The position numbers were made by a program, and so were the translations under genes. Below, in pieces: positions 18,524 to 25,755 of a stretch of DNA of 64,000 nucleotides. The notes under the pieces are model-generated. The model had not been told where the DNA came from. It ran no database searches and saw only the letters and a list, made by a program, of their open reading frames with translations. The DNA comes from Falsochrobactrum ovis (GTDB taxonomy: Bacteria > Pseudomonadota > Alphaproteobacteria > Rhizobiales > Rhizobiaceae): assembly GCF_003259955.1 (NCBI RefSeq), contig NZ_QLMK01000001.1, forward strand, positions 434,001 through 498,000, in the 5' to 3' direction. How positions within the stretch are numbered: the first letter of the stretch is position 1; each line of letters begins with the position of its first letter.

Positions 18524-19552
18524 ATGGCTGGAACTGGAAAGAGAGCCACGATACATGATGTGGCGCGTCTCGCAGGCGTGTCTATTAAAACTGTTTCGCG
18601 GGTTTTTAACGACGAACCCAATGTTCGCGAGGTGATTCGTGAGAAAGTTCGCGCTGCGGGTGCCGAGTTGCGCTATCGCCCAAATGCTGCAGCACGCAAT
18701 TTGGTTGAGCGACGCTCCCACCTGATCGGGCTGTTTTTCGAAAACCCCAGCCAAAGCTATGTCATCGAATTGCAATCCGGCGCGATAGACCGACTGCGGC
18801 ATACCCGATATCGCTTGCTTATTTTCCCAGTTGAAAACCGAGCGGATATTCGCGGCAGCCTGATCGAGACTGCCCATGCTTCGGGGCTTGATGGCATCAT
18901 TGTCACGCCGCCCATGTCAGACGATCTTGAAATTTTGCAAGAGCTGAGTGCCTCCGCTATGCCTTTTACCAGAGTGGCGGGAGATTTTACCGTTCATGCC
19001 ACCGATAGTGTGGCAATTGACGACGAGGCGGCGACCCTTGATCTGATGCAATATCTGCTGGAGCTTGGTCACAAAAAGATTGCAATTATTGTCGGGGATA
19101 TGACCCATCGCTCCGCTCAATTGCGTCTGGAAGCCTATCGTCAAAGCCTGAGAGACCATGGAATTGATCTCAACCCGGATTATGAAGTTCGGGGTGGTTT
19201 CAGTTTTGTGAGTGGGGTTAAAACCGGTCGAAAACTGCTCTCTCTTGAAGATCGACCGACTGCAATTTTTGCATCCAATGACGATATGGCCGCAGGCGTG
19301 ATGCAAGTTGCCTATGAGATGGGCATTGCTGTTCCCGACCAACTTTCCATTGTGGGTTTTGATGACAGCTCAATAGCCCGCATGGTATCGCCACAAATTA
19401 CCACGATCCGACAACCCATTTTTGAAATGACGCGTGATGCTGTTGATATGTTGCTTCACCAGATCGAAAATGGTGAAACAACCCGCTCCCGCCGCATCTC
19501 GCATCAATTGATAGTCCGTCAATCATCGGGGAAAGCTCCCGAGCTCGATTGA
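18524..19552 (+). CDS. LacI-family transcriptional regulator
   Basis: A 342-residue repressor-type regulator. The N-terminal HTH is typical (ATIHDVARLAGVSIKTVSRVFNDEPNVREVIREKV), followed by the hinge (YRPNAAARNL) and a periplasmic-binding-protein-like sugar domain (about 60-335) with SNDDMAAGVMQVAYEMG and VGFDDSSIARMVSPQITTIRQP. The start is placed at ATG 18524; an in-frame GTG at 18506 is possible. It is convergent with the thiamine operon, only 8 bp from thiX, and follows the DUF779 gene. No sugar operon adjoins it, so its target is unknown; the tagatose genes at 28-30 kb are one distant possibility. Confidence 0.9.
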   Translation: MAGTGKRATIHDVARLAGVSIKTVSRVFNDEPNVREVIREKVRAAGAELRYRPNAAARNLVERRSHLIGLFFENPSQSYVIELQSGAIDRLRHTRYRLLIFPVENRADIRGSLIETAHASGLDGIIVTPPMSDDLEILQELSASAMPFTRVAGDFTVHATDSVAIDDEAATLDLMQYLLELGHKKIAIIVGDMTHRSAQLRLEAYRQSLRDHGIDLNPDYEVRGGFSFVSGVKTGRKLLSLEDRPTAIFASNDDMAAGVMQVAYEMGIAVPDQLSIVGFDDSSIARMVSPQITTIRQPIFEMTRDAVDMLLHQIENGETTRSRRISHQLIVRQSSGKAPELD

Positions 19553-19560
19553 TCGACTCA

Positions 19561-20322
19561 TCAAGCCTTTTTGGGCCAAGCTGCAAGCCGCCGGGCATAA
19601 TGGGAAACCGCTATATGCAAGAGCATCGTAAAGCCCGTTAATACAAATAGGCATGCAAACATTAAGTCGACCTTGGCGCGGCCATTGGCTAGCAGCATCA
19701 AATAACCCAGACCTTTTGAAGCGCCCACCCATTCGCCGATGATCGCACCTATGGGGGAATAGACAGCGGCTAGGCTGAGACCTGATGCCAAAGAAGGAAA
19801 CGCTGCCGGAATACGAATATTGAACAATATCTGCATTGGTTTCGCGCCGAGATTTTCAGCGGCATTGATCAAGTTTTGATCCGTTCGCATCATGCCGTCA
19901 AAAAATGTGGAAACGACCGGGAAAAAGATCATCAAGATGATGACCGCGATTTTCGACCCCGGCCCATAGCCAAGCCAGAGCGTCAGCATAGGTGCGAGTG
20001 CAAAAATCGGGATGGTCTGACTGAAAACGAGCAGCGGCATGACCAGTCTTTGCGCAAATCGCGACATCATGAGCAGGACTGCCGTGACGATGCCAGTAGT
20101 GCTGCCGAGAAAAAACCCCCCCAACACCTCGCCAAAAGTCACCGCTGCATTCTCCGCAATCAGCCCCGAATTGGCGTAAAGTGCTCGGAAGACATCAATG
20201 GGCCCGGGCAATATAAAGCGCGGTATGCCCCAAAGGCTTACCAAAATCTGCCACAATAAAAGGACGGCGACCGCCGATAGGAAACTATCGGCGATACGCT
20301 TTTTTCGGTGAATAGGCTCCAC
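19561..20322 (-). CDS. thiX: ABC transporter permease ThiX (thiamine-precursor uptake)
   Basis: A 253-residue inner-membrane permease of the SsuC/TauC-like family with about six helices and the EAA-type loop (GAKPMQILFNIRIPAAFPSLASGLSLA). As last gene of the thiamine operon, next to thiY and tenA, it is assigned to ThiXYZ, which imports an HMP precursor (formylaminopyrimidine in characterised cases). The start is a GTG overlapping the tenA TAG by one base, with AAGGGCG upstream. No ATP-binding subunit (ThiZ) follows: the next gene is a convergent LacI regulator, 8 bp away. Confidence 0.88.
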   Translation of the reverse strand: MEPIHRKKRIADSFLSAVAVLLLWQILVSLWGIPRFILPGPIDVFRALYANSGLIAENAAVTFGEVLGGFFLGSTTGIVTAVLLMMSRFAQRLVMPLLVFSQTIPIFALAPMLTLWLGYGPGSKIAVIILMIFFPVVSTFFDGMMRTDQNLINAAENLGAKPMQILFNIRIPAAFPSLASGLSLAAVYSPIGAIIGEWVGASKGLGYLMLLANGRAKVDLMFACLFVLTGFTMLLHIAVSHYARRLAAWPKKA

Positions 20323-21017
20323 TATGCGCCCTTCAATCCCATCTGCCAGAATGAGGCTTCCAGCCGGCTCGCTGTCGCAAAAATCTCACAAAGCCGCTGC
20401 CAGCGCGGGCTTCGCTCGAAATCTGCACCAATCCGATCTATGGCCGCCTGATCGAAAAGCTTTCCAGCCGTATGGCACATATTTTGGAAAGCCTCGCCAG
20501 CGTAAGTGTCAATCCACTCACGATACGGCGTGTCCGCAGCCGCAGTTTCGGCCAGTCTAAGGCCAATTTCACCATAACCATGCACGCATGGGATCAGTGC
20601 AGCTAACAGATCCAGAAAATCGCCTGCCTGTCCGCAATCGAGCACATAACGCGTATAGGCGATATTTTCTGGCTCTTCCTTTGTATTAAAGAGATCGTCT
20701 TCGCTGATGCCCTCTCTCGCACAAACACCAATATGCAAAGGCAGCTCAACACTTGCCAAACTATGCATGAGCTCGGCACAGAACCGGGATTCCATCAGGG
20801 TGTTCGCCTTCACCACGCCCAGCGCCCATGCACGTGCATAATGGTGCAGATAAACATAATCCTGCTTGAGATAGTGCAGAAATGCGGTTTTCGGCAGGGT
20901 GCCGTCACCCAATCCACGCACAAAAGCATGATCGATATAGGGCTGCCAGTCATCCATGGTCGCAGCGCGCAAACGGTTGAAAAGTTTTGACGAATAATCA
21001 GGCTTGGGCAGGGTCAA
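20322..21017 (-). CDS. tenA: Thiaminase II / aminopyrimidine aminohydrolase TenA
   Basis: A 231-residue all-helical TenA protein that hydrolyses aminopyrimidines to HMP for thiamine salvage. The nucleophile C144 lies in the family motif A-L-I-P-C-V-H-G-Y-G-E-I-G, and the catalytic Glu is likely in LEASFWQMG near the C-terminus. The YLKQDYVYLHHYARAWAL segment is characteristic. It overlaps thiY by 4 nt and thiX by 1 nt, so the three form one translational block: uptake plus deamination of degraded thiamine. Confidence 0.95.
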   Translation of the reverse strand: MTLPKPDYSSKLFNRLRAATMDDWQPYIDHAFVRGLGDGTLPKTAFLHYLKQDYVYLHHYARAWALGVVKANTLMESRFCAELMHSLASVELPLHIGVCAREGISEDDLFNTKEEPENIAYTRYVLDCGQAGDFLDLLAALIPCVHGYGEIGLRLAETAAADTPYREWIDTYAGEAFQNMCHTAGKLFDQAAIDRIGADFERSPRWQRLCEIFATASRLEASFWQMGLKGA

Positions 21018-21979
21018 GACTGTCCTCCTTTAGCATTCACATCAATGGCAAGATTTTCCACGGGCAGGATTTCGGTAATCAGATCGTTCTCATGCAGATA
21101 GTCTTCAAAACGACTCCAACGCCCATGATCGAGACTGGCTGGCGCTCGTGAAAAACGTGTGATTGTGTCTTTCCACGCGCGCTCATTCAGCTCGTCTTTC
21201 AGCTCTGTGCTGTAAGATGAAAAAAGCTCGAAACTTTCTTCGGGATGATTGACAATAAACTGCGCCGCATTTTCGGTTGCCGCGAGAAAGCGCGATATTT
21301 TCTCTTTGTCGAGATTATCTTTATGCGCGATGTAAACCAGCTCATCATAAAGCGGCACACCTTCTTCCTCGACGAAGAAACATTTGCCCTTGATCCCTTC
21401 GATTTCCATCTGATTCAATTCGATATTGCGATAGGCGCCCATCACCGCATCGACTTGCTTCGACATGAGGGCAGGGGTGAGCGAGAAATTCACATTGATC
21501 AGCTCAACATCCGCAATATCAATCTTGTGACGATCCAGAAGGGTTTCAAGCAAAACCTCTTCAACGCCCGCGACAGAGAAGCCGACCTTTTTTCCTTTCA
21601 GATCAGCAATTTCGTTAATCGAGCCATCGTCTCGCACCATCAAGCAATTCAACGGGGAATCGATCAGCGTGCCAACGCGAAGGATCGGCATCCCGGCATG
21701 AACATCAAGATGAACCTGTTGCTGATAGGAAATGGCCAGATCAGCCTGTCCGGCGGCAACCAATTTGGGCGGTACTGATGCATCCGCAGGTGCTATAATC
21801 TCGACATCAAGCCCTTCCGCATCAAAATAGCCTAGTTTTTCGGCAACGATGATCGGCCCGTGATCTGGATTGACATACCAGTCGAGAATGAGCGTGAGTT
21901 TATCATTGGCCTGCGCTGCAAACGCAGTCCCCGCGCTCACAGCGACGCTGCAAAGCGCGGCAAGAAGCAAGTTTTTCAT
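21014..21979 (-). CDS. thiY: ABC transporter substrate-binding protein ThiY (NMT1/THI5 family)
   Basis: A periplasmic binding protein of 321 residues with a signal peptide (KNLLLAALCSVAVSAGTAFA) and the NMT1/THI5 fold: LTLILDWYVNPDHGPIIVAEKLGYF, then VPPKLVAAGQADLAISYQQQ. This family binds pyrimidine precursors of thiamine. The start is placed at ATG 21979, which overlaps the thiE stop (ATGA) and has GGAGA upstream; a longer frame from 22027 runs inside thiE and lacks a signal peptide at its N-terminus. It works with ThiX; the ATPase is missing locally. Confidence 0.93.
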   Translation of the reverse strand: MKNLLLAALCSVAVSAGTAFAAQANDKLTLILDWYVNPDHGPIIVAEKLGYFDAEGLDVEIIAPADASVPPKLVAAGQADLAISYQQQVHLDVHAGMPILRVGTLIDSPLNCLMVRDDGSINEIADLKGKKVGFSVAGVEEVLLETLLDRHKIDIADVELINVNFSLTPALMSKQVDAVMGAYRNIELNQMEIEGIKGKCFFVEEEGVPLYDELVYIAHKDNLDKEKISRFLAATENAAQFIVNHPEESFELFSSYSTELKDELNERAWKDTITRFSRAPASLDHGRWSRFEDYLHENDLITEILPVENLAIDVNAKGGQS

Positions 21980-22602
21980 GCTGTCTCCAAAGATTGATTT
22001 GCGTAAGGCAGGGTGATGGAAATCCACTCTCGAACCCGCGCTTCAGGATCGGAATTAAGGGTGATATCGGTGACAGCCGAAACAATGTCGGCACCCGCTT
22101 CGAATGCGCCCGGTGCGCGCTCCAAACTCAACCCGCCAATACCAACCAACGGAATTTTACCGATGCGTTTCTTCCATTCCCCAAGGCGCGGCAGGCCCTG
22201 TGGTTCCCAGATCATTTTTTTCAGGATGGTCGGATAAATAGGGCCGAGCGCAATATAGTCAGGCTTGACAGAAAGAGCGCGCTCGAGCTCAGCCTCATCA
22301 TGAGTGGAAACGCCGAGTTTCAACCCGCCTTTTTGAATGGCGCTAAGATCAGCACCGTCGAGATCTTCTTGCCCCAGATGAATGTAATCGCACCCTTCAT
22401 CTAATGCTAACTTCCAGTAATCATTGACGATTAACTGGCAATTATGGGCTTCGCATATCTTGCGTGCCTTGCGGATTTCTGCGCGGATTTCTGTCTCGCT
22501 TTTATCTTTGATACGAAGTTGAACCAGCTTGATGCCCTGTGGCACCAGTCGTTCCAGCCAGTTTGAACTGTCAAAAATTGGGTAGAAAGGATCAAGAGTC
22601 AT
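21976..22602 (-). CDS. thiE: Thiamine-phosphate synthase ThiE
   Basis: Joins HMP-pyrophosphate and the thiazole phosphate to form thiamine monophosphate. The 208-residue TIM-barrel shows the family marks: VQLRIKDKSETEI (phosphate/HMP site), LIVNDYWKLALDEGCDYIHLGQEDL, LGVSTHDEAEL, YIALGPIYPT and VGIGGLSLE. It overlaps thiG by 1 nt (TAATG) and thiY by 4 nt. Intact and of normal length. Confidence 0.95.
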   Translation of the reverse strand: MTLDPFYPIFDSSNWLERLVPQGIKLVQLRIKDKSETEIRAEIRKARKICEAHNCQLIVNDYWKLALDEGCDYIHLGQEDLDGADLSAIQKGGLKLGVSTHDEAELERALSVKPDYIALGPIYPTILKKMIWEPQGLPRLGEWKKRIGKIPLVGIGGLSLERAPGAFEAGADIVSAVTDITLNSDPEARVREWISITLPYANQSLETA

Positions 22603-23372
22603 TACAAAAACGCCTTTCCGATAAGAGGGGTAGAAGGAGCCGCCATATCGCGGGCATCGATGGGGTCCGCCTCATAGGCGAGACGGCCCGCCTCAACGGC
22701 GAGTGCGAAAGCACGCGCCATGGCGACGGGATCGCCAGCTTTAGCGACCGCCGTGTTGAGCAAAACCGCATCATAGCCAAGTTCCATGGATGCGGCAGCG
22801 TGGGAGGGCACACCAATCCCCGCATCGACTACGAGCGGAACATCTGGAAAATGCGCGCGCATGGTTCTGAGCGCATAGGGATTGTTCAATCCCCGCCCAG
22901 AGCCGATTGGCGCGCCCCACGGCATCAGAACTTTGCAGCCCGCTTCAAGCAGTTTTTCCGCCACGACCAGATCGTCGTTCATATAGGGAAACACTTCGAA
23001 ACCTTCGTCGCAAAGGATGCGCGCAGCTTCTACGAGACCGAATGGGTCGGGCTGCAATGTGTCGTGATCGCCAATGACCTCAAGCTTTATCCAATTGGTG
23101 CCAAACACTTCACGCGCCATTTTGGCCGTGGTCACCGCTTCGCGCACGGTGTGGCAACCGGCAGTATTTGGCAGAACCTGCACGCCGAGCTGTTTGATCA
23201 AAGACCAGAAATCCTGTCCAGCGCGCTGTTCGCCGCTTTCACGTCGCAATGAAACCGTGACGATTTGACATTTTGATGCGCGAACCGCATTGGCCAGAAT
23301 AGCCGGTGAGGGATAAAGCGCAGTGCCAAGCAGCAAGCGGTTTTCAAAACGTTTCCCGTAAAATTCCAGCAT
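22602..23372 (-). CDS. thiG: Thiazole synthase ThiG
   Basis: Builds the thiazole phosphate ring from deoxyxylulose phosphate, dehydroglycine and ThiS thiocarboxylate. The 256-residue barrel begins at [22 protein letters not shown] and includes the Schiff-base lysine segment [24 protein letters not shown] and [20 protein letters not shown] set the start at 23372 rather than the longer frame from 23462, which runs into thiS. The gap to thiS is one base, and its ribosome-binding site is formed by the last codons of thiS. Confidence 0.95.
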   Translation of the reverse strand: MLEFYGKRFENRLLLGTALYPSPAILANAVRASKCQIVTVSLRRESGEQRAGQDFWSLIKQLGVQVLPNTAGCHTVREAVTTAKMAREVFGTNWIKLEVIGDHDTLQPDPFGLVEAARILCDEGFEVFPYMNDDLVVAEKLLEAGCKVLMPWGAPIGSGRGLNNPYALRTMRAHFPDVPLVVDAGIGVPSHAAASMELGYDAVLLNTAVAKAGDPVAMARAFALAVEAGRLAYEADPIDARDMAAPSTPLIGKAFL

Positions 23373-23373
23373 C

Positions 23374-23571
23374 TCAACCTCCTTGCATTGGCGCGAGAAC
23401 TTCGATCCGATCTCCCTCAGAGATCGCAGTGCTTGCGCGCTCTTCCGCTGCAACAAATTCACCGTTCAACGCGGTTGCAACCACAGCTTCATCAAGTTCA
23501 ATTTCGACCAGGAGGGCCTTTAGATCAGTAGCAGCCGTGCAGTGCTGCTCTCCATTGAGAAATATATTCAT
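23374..23571 (-). CDS. thiS: Sulfur carrier protein ThiS
   Basis: A 65-residue ubiquitin-like carrier that delivers sulfur as a C-terminal thiocarboxylate to ThiG. It ends in the obligatory Gly-Gly (MQGG). Conserved features include IFLNGEQ at the start and ALNGEFVA in the middle. It overlaps thiO by 4 nt. The codons for Gly-Gly (GGA GGT) also form the ribosome-binding site of thiG. The adenylating enzyme ThiF is not in the window. Confidence 0.95.
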   Translation of the reverse strand: MNIFLNGEQHCTAATDLKALLVEIELDEAVVATALNGEFVAAEERASTAISEGDRIEVLAPMQGG

Positions 23572-24560
23572 AGGTTTTTCTCCATGAATTCGGGCTGAGC
23601 TTGCGGATTGGTCGCAACTTCAACTGCCATCCGTGCAGTTACCGGGGACAGCAGGAAACCGTGCCGGTAAAGCCCGTTAATGAAAATGGTTTTGCCCCGC
23701 CTCTCGACCCGCGGCAGATTATTGGCAAAGGCGGGGCGCGCATCGACACCGGTTTCAAGAATTTCGGCCTCGCCGAAAGCCGGATGCAATGCATAGGCTG
23801 CGCTGAGCATTTCCAAAGTAGAGCGCACGCTGATATGGCCGCGTTGGTCGCTCTCCACCATGGTTGCCCCAACCATATGAACCCCATCGCCTCGGGGAAC
23901 GATGTAAAGTGGAATGCGCGGATGCAGCAGCCGGACCGGCCGCGAAAGATTAATATCGCGCGAACGGATGAGCAGCATTTCACCTTTCACGCCGCGCAAA
24001 TTCGGCAAAGCATCACGCGCCGCCAACCCGCGTGCATCAATGATAATATCCGCATCGAATTGCGCATGATTCACGTCTGTGCCGAGGCGAAACGCTACCC
24101 CCTGTTTTTTCAAGTTTTCCGCAAGTTCCGCCAGCGCTTTGCGTGGATCAAGATGGCCTTCGCCCGCGAAGAAAAGACCCTGCCGAAATCTTCCTGCAAG
24201 ATCTGGCTCTAACGCATCAATGCGATCCTGATCGATAACCTCGAACGCAGTGGTACGGCGCGAAAATCGGCTGATTTCACTCCGATCTCGCATATGTGAA
24301 AGCACCAGCGTCCCATCGCGCTTGACGCCGGAAACATGGCGTTCCCACCAGCTGATAGCTTCCTGGCCAAGGCGAACCACCGGCTCTTCTGCGCTTTCGC
24401 CCTCGCACCATGGGGCGAGCATTCCTCCCGCCAGCCATGAGCAACAATCATCGCCTATCTGTGCACTACGGGCGATCACCGTAACTTCGTGCCCATTGGC
24501 GATAAATTCGGCCGCAGCGGTCAATCCCGCCACACCTGCACCAATAATAACCACTTGCAT
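23568..24560 (-). CDS. thiO: Glycine oxidase ThiO
   Basis: An FAD-dependent amine oxidase (330 aa) that oxidises glycine to the imine used by ThiG. The N-terminal dinucleotide-binding motif is intact (VVIIGAGVAGLTAAAEF), and the C-terminal INGLYRHGFLLSPVTA segment of DAO-fold glycine oxidases is present. ATG 24560 overlaps the thiD stop in TGATG; a five-residue longer start at 24575 lies inside thiD and is less likely. Presence of ThiO rather than ThiH fits an aerobic organism. Confidence 0.94.
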   Translation of the reverse strand: MQVVIIGAGVAGLTAAAEFIANGHEVTVIARSAQIGDDCCSWLAGGMLAPWCEGESAEEPVVRLGQEAISWWERHVSGVKRDGTLVLSHMRDRSEISRFSRRTTAFEVIDQDRIDALEPDLAGRFRQGLFFAGEGHLDPRKALAELAENLKKQGVAFRLGTDVNHAQFDADIIIDARGLAARDALPNLRGVKGEMLLIRSRDINLSRPVRLLHPRIPLYIVPRGDGVHMVGATMVESDQRGHISVRSTLEMLSAAYALHPAFGEAEILETGVDARPAFANNLPRVERRGKTIFINGLYRHGFLLSPVTARMAVEVATNPQAQPEFMEKNL

Positions 24561-25420
24561 CACGCACCTACCCATAGAGCATGGAAGTGATGCACAGGCC
24601 CGTGTCCGCTGCCGATCTTTAACTGGTCAGCCGCGGAAATAGCTTTGTGCAAATAGTCATGGGCAAAGGTCAGCGCTTCCGCCAAGGGCAGGTTGAGCGC
24701 CAGACCCGCCGCAAGGGCTGAGGAAAGCGTGCAGCCTGTGCCATGGGTGTTTTTGGTGGCAATGCGCGGCGCTTCAACCCGTATGGTGGGTTGATTGGGG
24801 CGAATAAGAAGATCGGTGCAGGTCGGACCTTCCGCATGTCCGCCTTTCATTAAAACTGCCTTCGCGCCCAGTTCAATCAGCCGATTACCTTGCTCTTCCG
24901 CTTCATCGGCACTTCGGGCGGGCTCGACATCCAGCAGACAGGCCGCTTCCGGCAGATTAGGCGTCAGCACAGTTGCAAGCGGAATGAGCTTTTCGCGCAG
25001 GGTAGAGATCGCTGCTTCGCTCAACAACCGATCGCCGGATTTAGCCACCATCACCGGATCAAGCACGATGGGCCGAGTAAAGCTTGCAATTCCATTGGCA
25101 ATAGCGCTGATCGTTTCGGGCACAGATACCATGCCCACTTTGACCGCTGCGACATCAAGATCGCCAAAGACCGCTTCAAGCTGAGCCGATACCATATGCG
25201 CAGGCACGTCATGAACAGCGGTAACCGCATGGGTGTTTTGCGCTGTGATTGCGGAAATTACGCTTGCGCCATAGACGCCAAGTGCGGAAAAGGTTTTCAG
25301 ATCAGCCTGAATACCCGCTCCGCCACCGCTGTCGGATCCAGCAATGGTCACGCAGATTGGCACGCGTGCCGCAGAGTTTGAATTTATTTCAGTTCGAGAG
25401 AAACTTTGGTTCTGGTTCAT
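24560..25420 (-). CDS. thiD: Hydroxymethylpyrimidine (phosphate) kinase ThiD
   Basis: A 286-residue ribokinase-fold enzyme that phosphorylates HMP and HMP-P. Typical segments: VTIAGSDSGGGAGIQADLKTF, VYGASVISAITAQNTHAV, VLDPVMVAKSGDRLL and the anion-hole/catalytic TKNTHGTGCTLSSALAAGLA. It is the first gene of the operon; a GAGGG ribosome-binding site at 25429-25433 lies just ahead of the ATG, and the leader contains a TPP riboswitch. Being first in an operon otherwise of thiazole synthesis and salvage, it would process the HMP released by TenA. Confidence 0.96.
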   Translation of the reverse strand: MNQNQSFSRTEINSNSAARVPICVTIAGSDSGGGAGIQADLKTFSALGVYGASVISAITAQNTHAVTAVHDVPAHMVSAQLEAVFGDLDVAAVKVGMVSVPETISAIANGIASFTRPIVLDPVMVAKSGDRLLSEAAISTLREKLIPLATVLTPNLPEAACLLDVEPARSADEAEEQGNRLIELGAKAVLMKGGHAEGPTCTDLLIRPNQPTIRVEAPRIATKNTHGTGCTLSSALAAGLALNLPLAEALTFAHDYLHKAISAADQLKIGSGHGPVHHFHALWVGA

Positions 25421-25428
25421 TGTTACGT

Positions 25429-25501
25429 CCCTCTGTCCGAACGGAAAGTGAGACGCTATGAACTTTGCGGGAGTGTGCGCTCCGTTGAGGGATGTGCCCT
25501 C
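25429..25501 (-). promoter_or_regulatory. Likely expression platform of the TPP riboswitch (anti-ribosome-binding-site switch)
   Basis: On the minus strand, a CCCTC element (25487-25491) can pair with GAGGG just upstream (25497-25501) or with the GAGGG ribosome-binding site of thiD (25429-25433). The neighbouring AACGG can also pair with CCGTT near the binding site. Two mutually exclusive folds of this sort fit translational control by TPP. There is no T-tract terminator here. The switch itself is inference. Confidence 0.5.
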
Positions 25502-25520
25502 GTTCGCGATGCGTCAAATT

Positions 25521-25605
25521 CCGTTCCCTACGCAGGTATTACCCGGATCAGGTTCAATGGGTTAACGCGTTGCCGCATCTCTCAGCCTAAAAGGCACCCC
25601 AACGA
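25521..25605 (-). promoter_or_regulatory. TPP riboswitch (THI element)
   Basis: Reading the minus strand, the leader holds the conserved TPP aptamer elements in order: GGGGTGCC, CTGAGA, then ACCC, GAACCTGAT and a final GGGTAATACCTGCG block. It sits about 100 nt upstream of thiD. This family represses thiamine genes when TPP is plentiful. Confidence 0.96.
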
Positions 25606-25675
25606 ATTTTGCTCTTAAGGCATAGGACGGAAATTGCGGCGGGTCAAGTCGAGCTCACATCCTGCTTAAATCGAC

Positions 25676-25706
25676 TTGACCTTCCCATCGTTGGAAGGTC
25701 TATTTT
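25676..25706 (+). promoter_or_regulatory. CueR-type copper-responsive promoter of copA
   Basis: A -35 box TTGACC (25676-25681) and a -10 box TATTTT (25701-25706) are 19 bp apart, longer than usual. The spacer region contains the inverted repeat ACCTTCC / GGAAGGT. This is the layout recognised by MerR-family copper sensors CueR/HmrR, which untwist the long spacer. The start codon of copA is 50 bp further on. Confidence 0.85.
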
Positions 25707-25755
25707 AATTTGCAGTTCTACTATACGCGCTCTTGGAAGGGCCAAAGGATTGGAT

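Noticed and set aside
21245-21778. Open frame of 177 codons on the plus strand
   Set aside because: Antisense to thiY; its sequence mirrors the codon bias of the real gene.
25609-25755. N-terminal extension of CopA from the first in-frame ATG
   Set aside because: It would start upstream of the CueR-type promoter and adds residues unlike the family.
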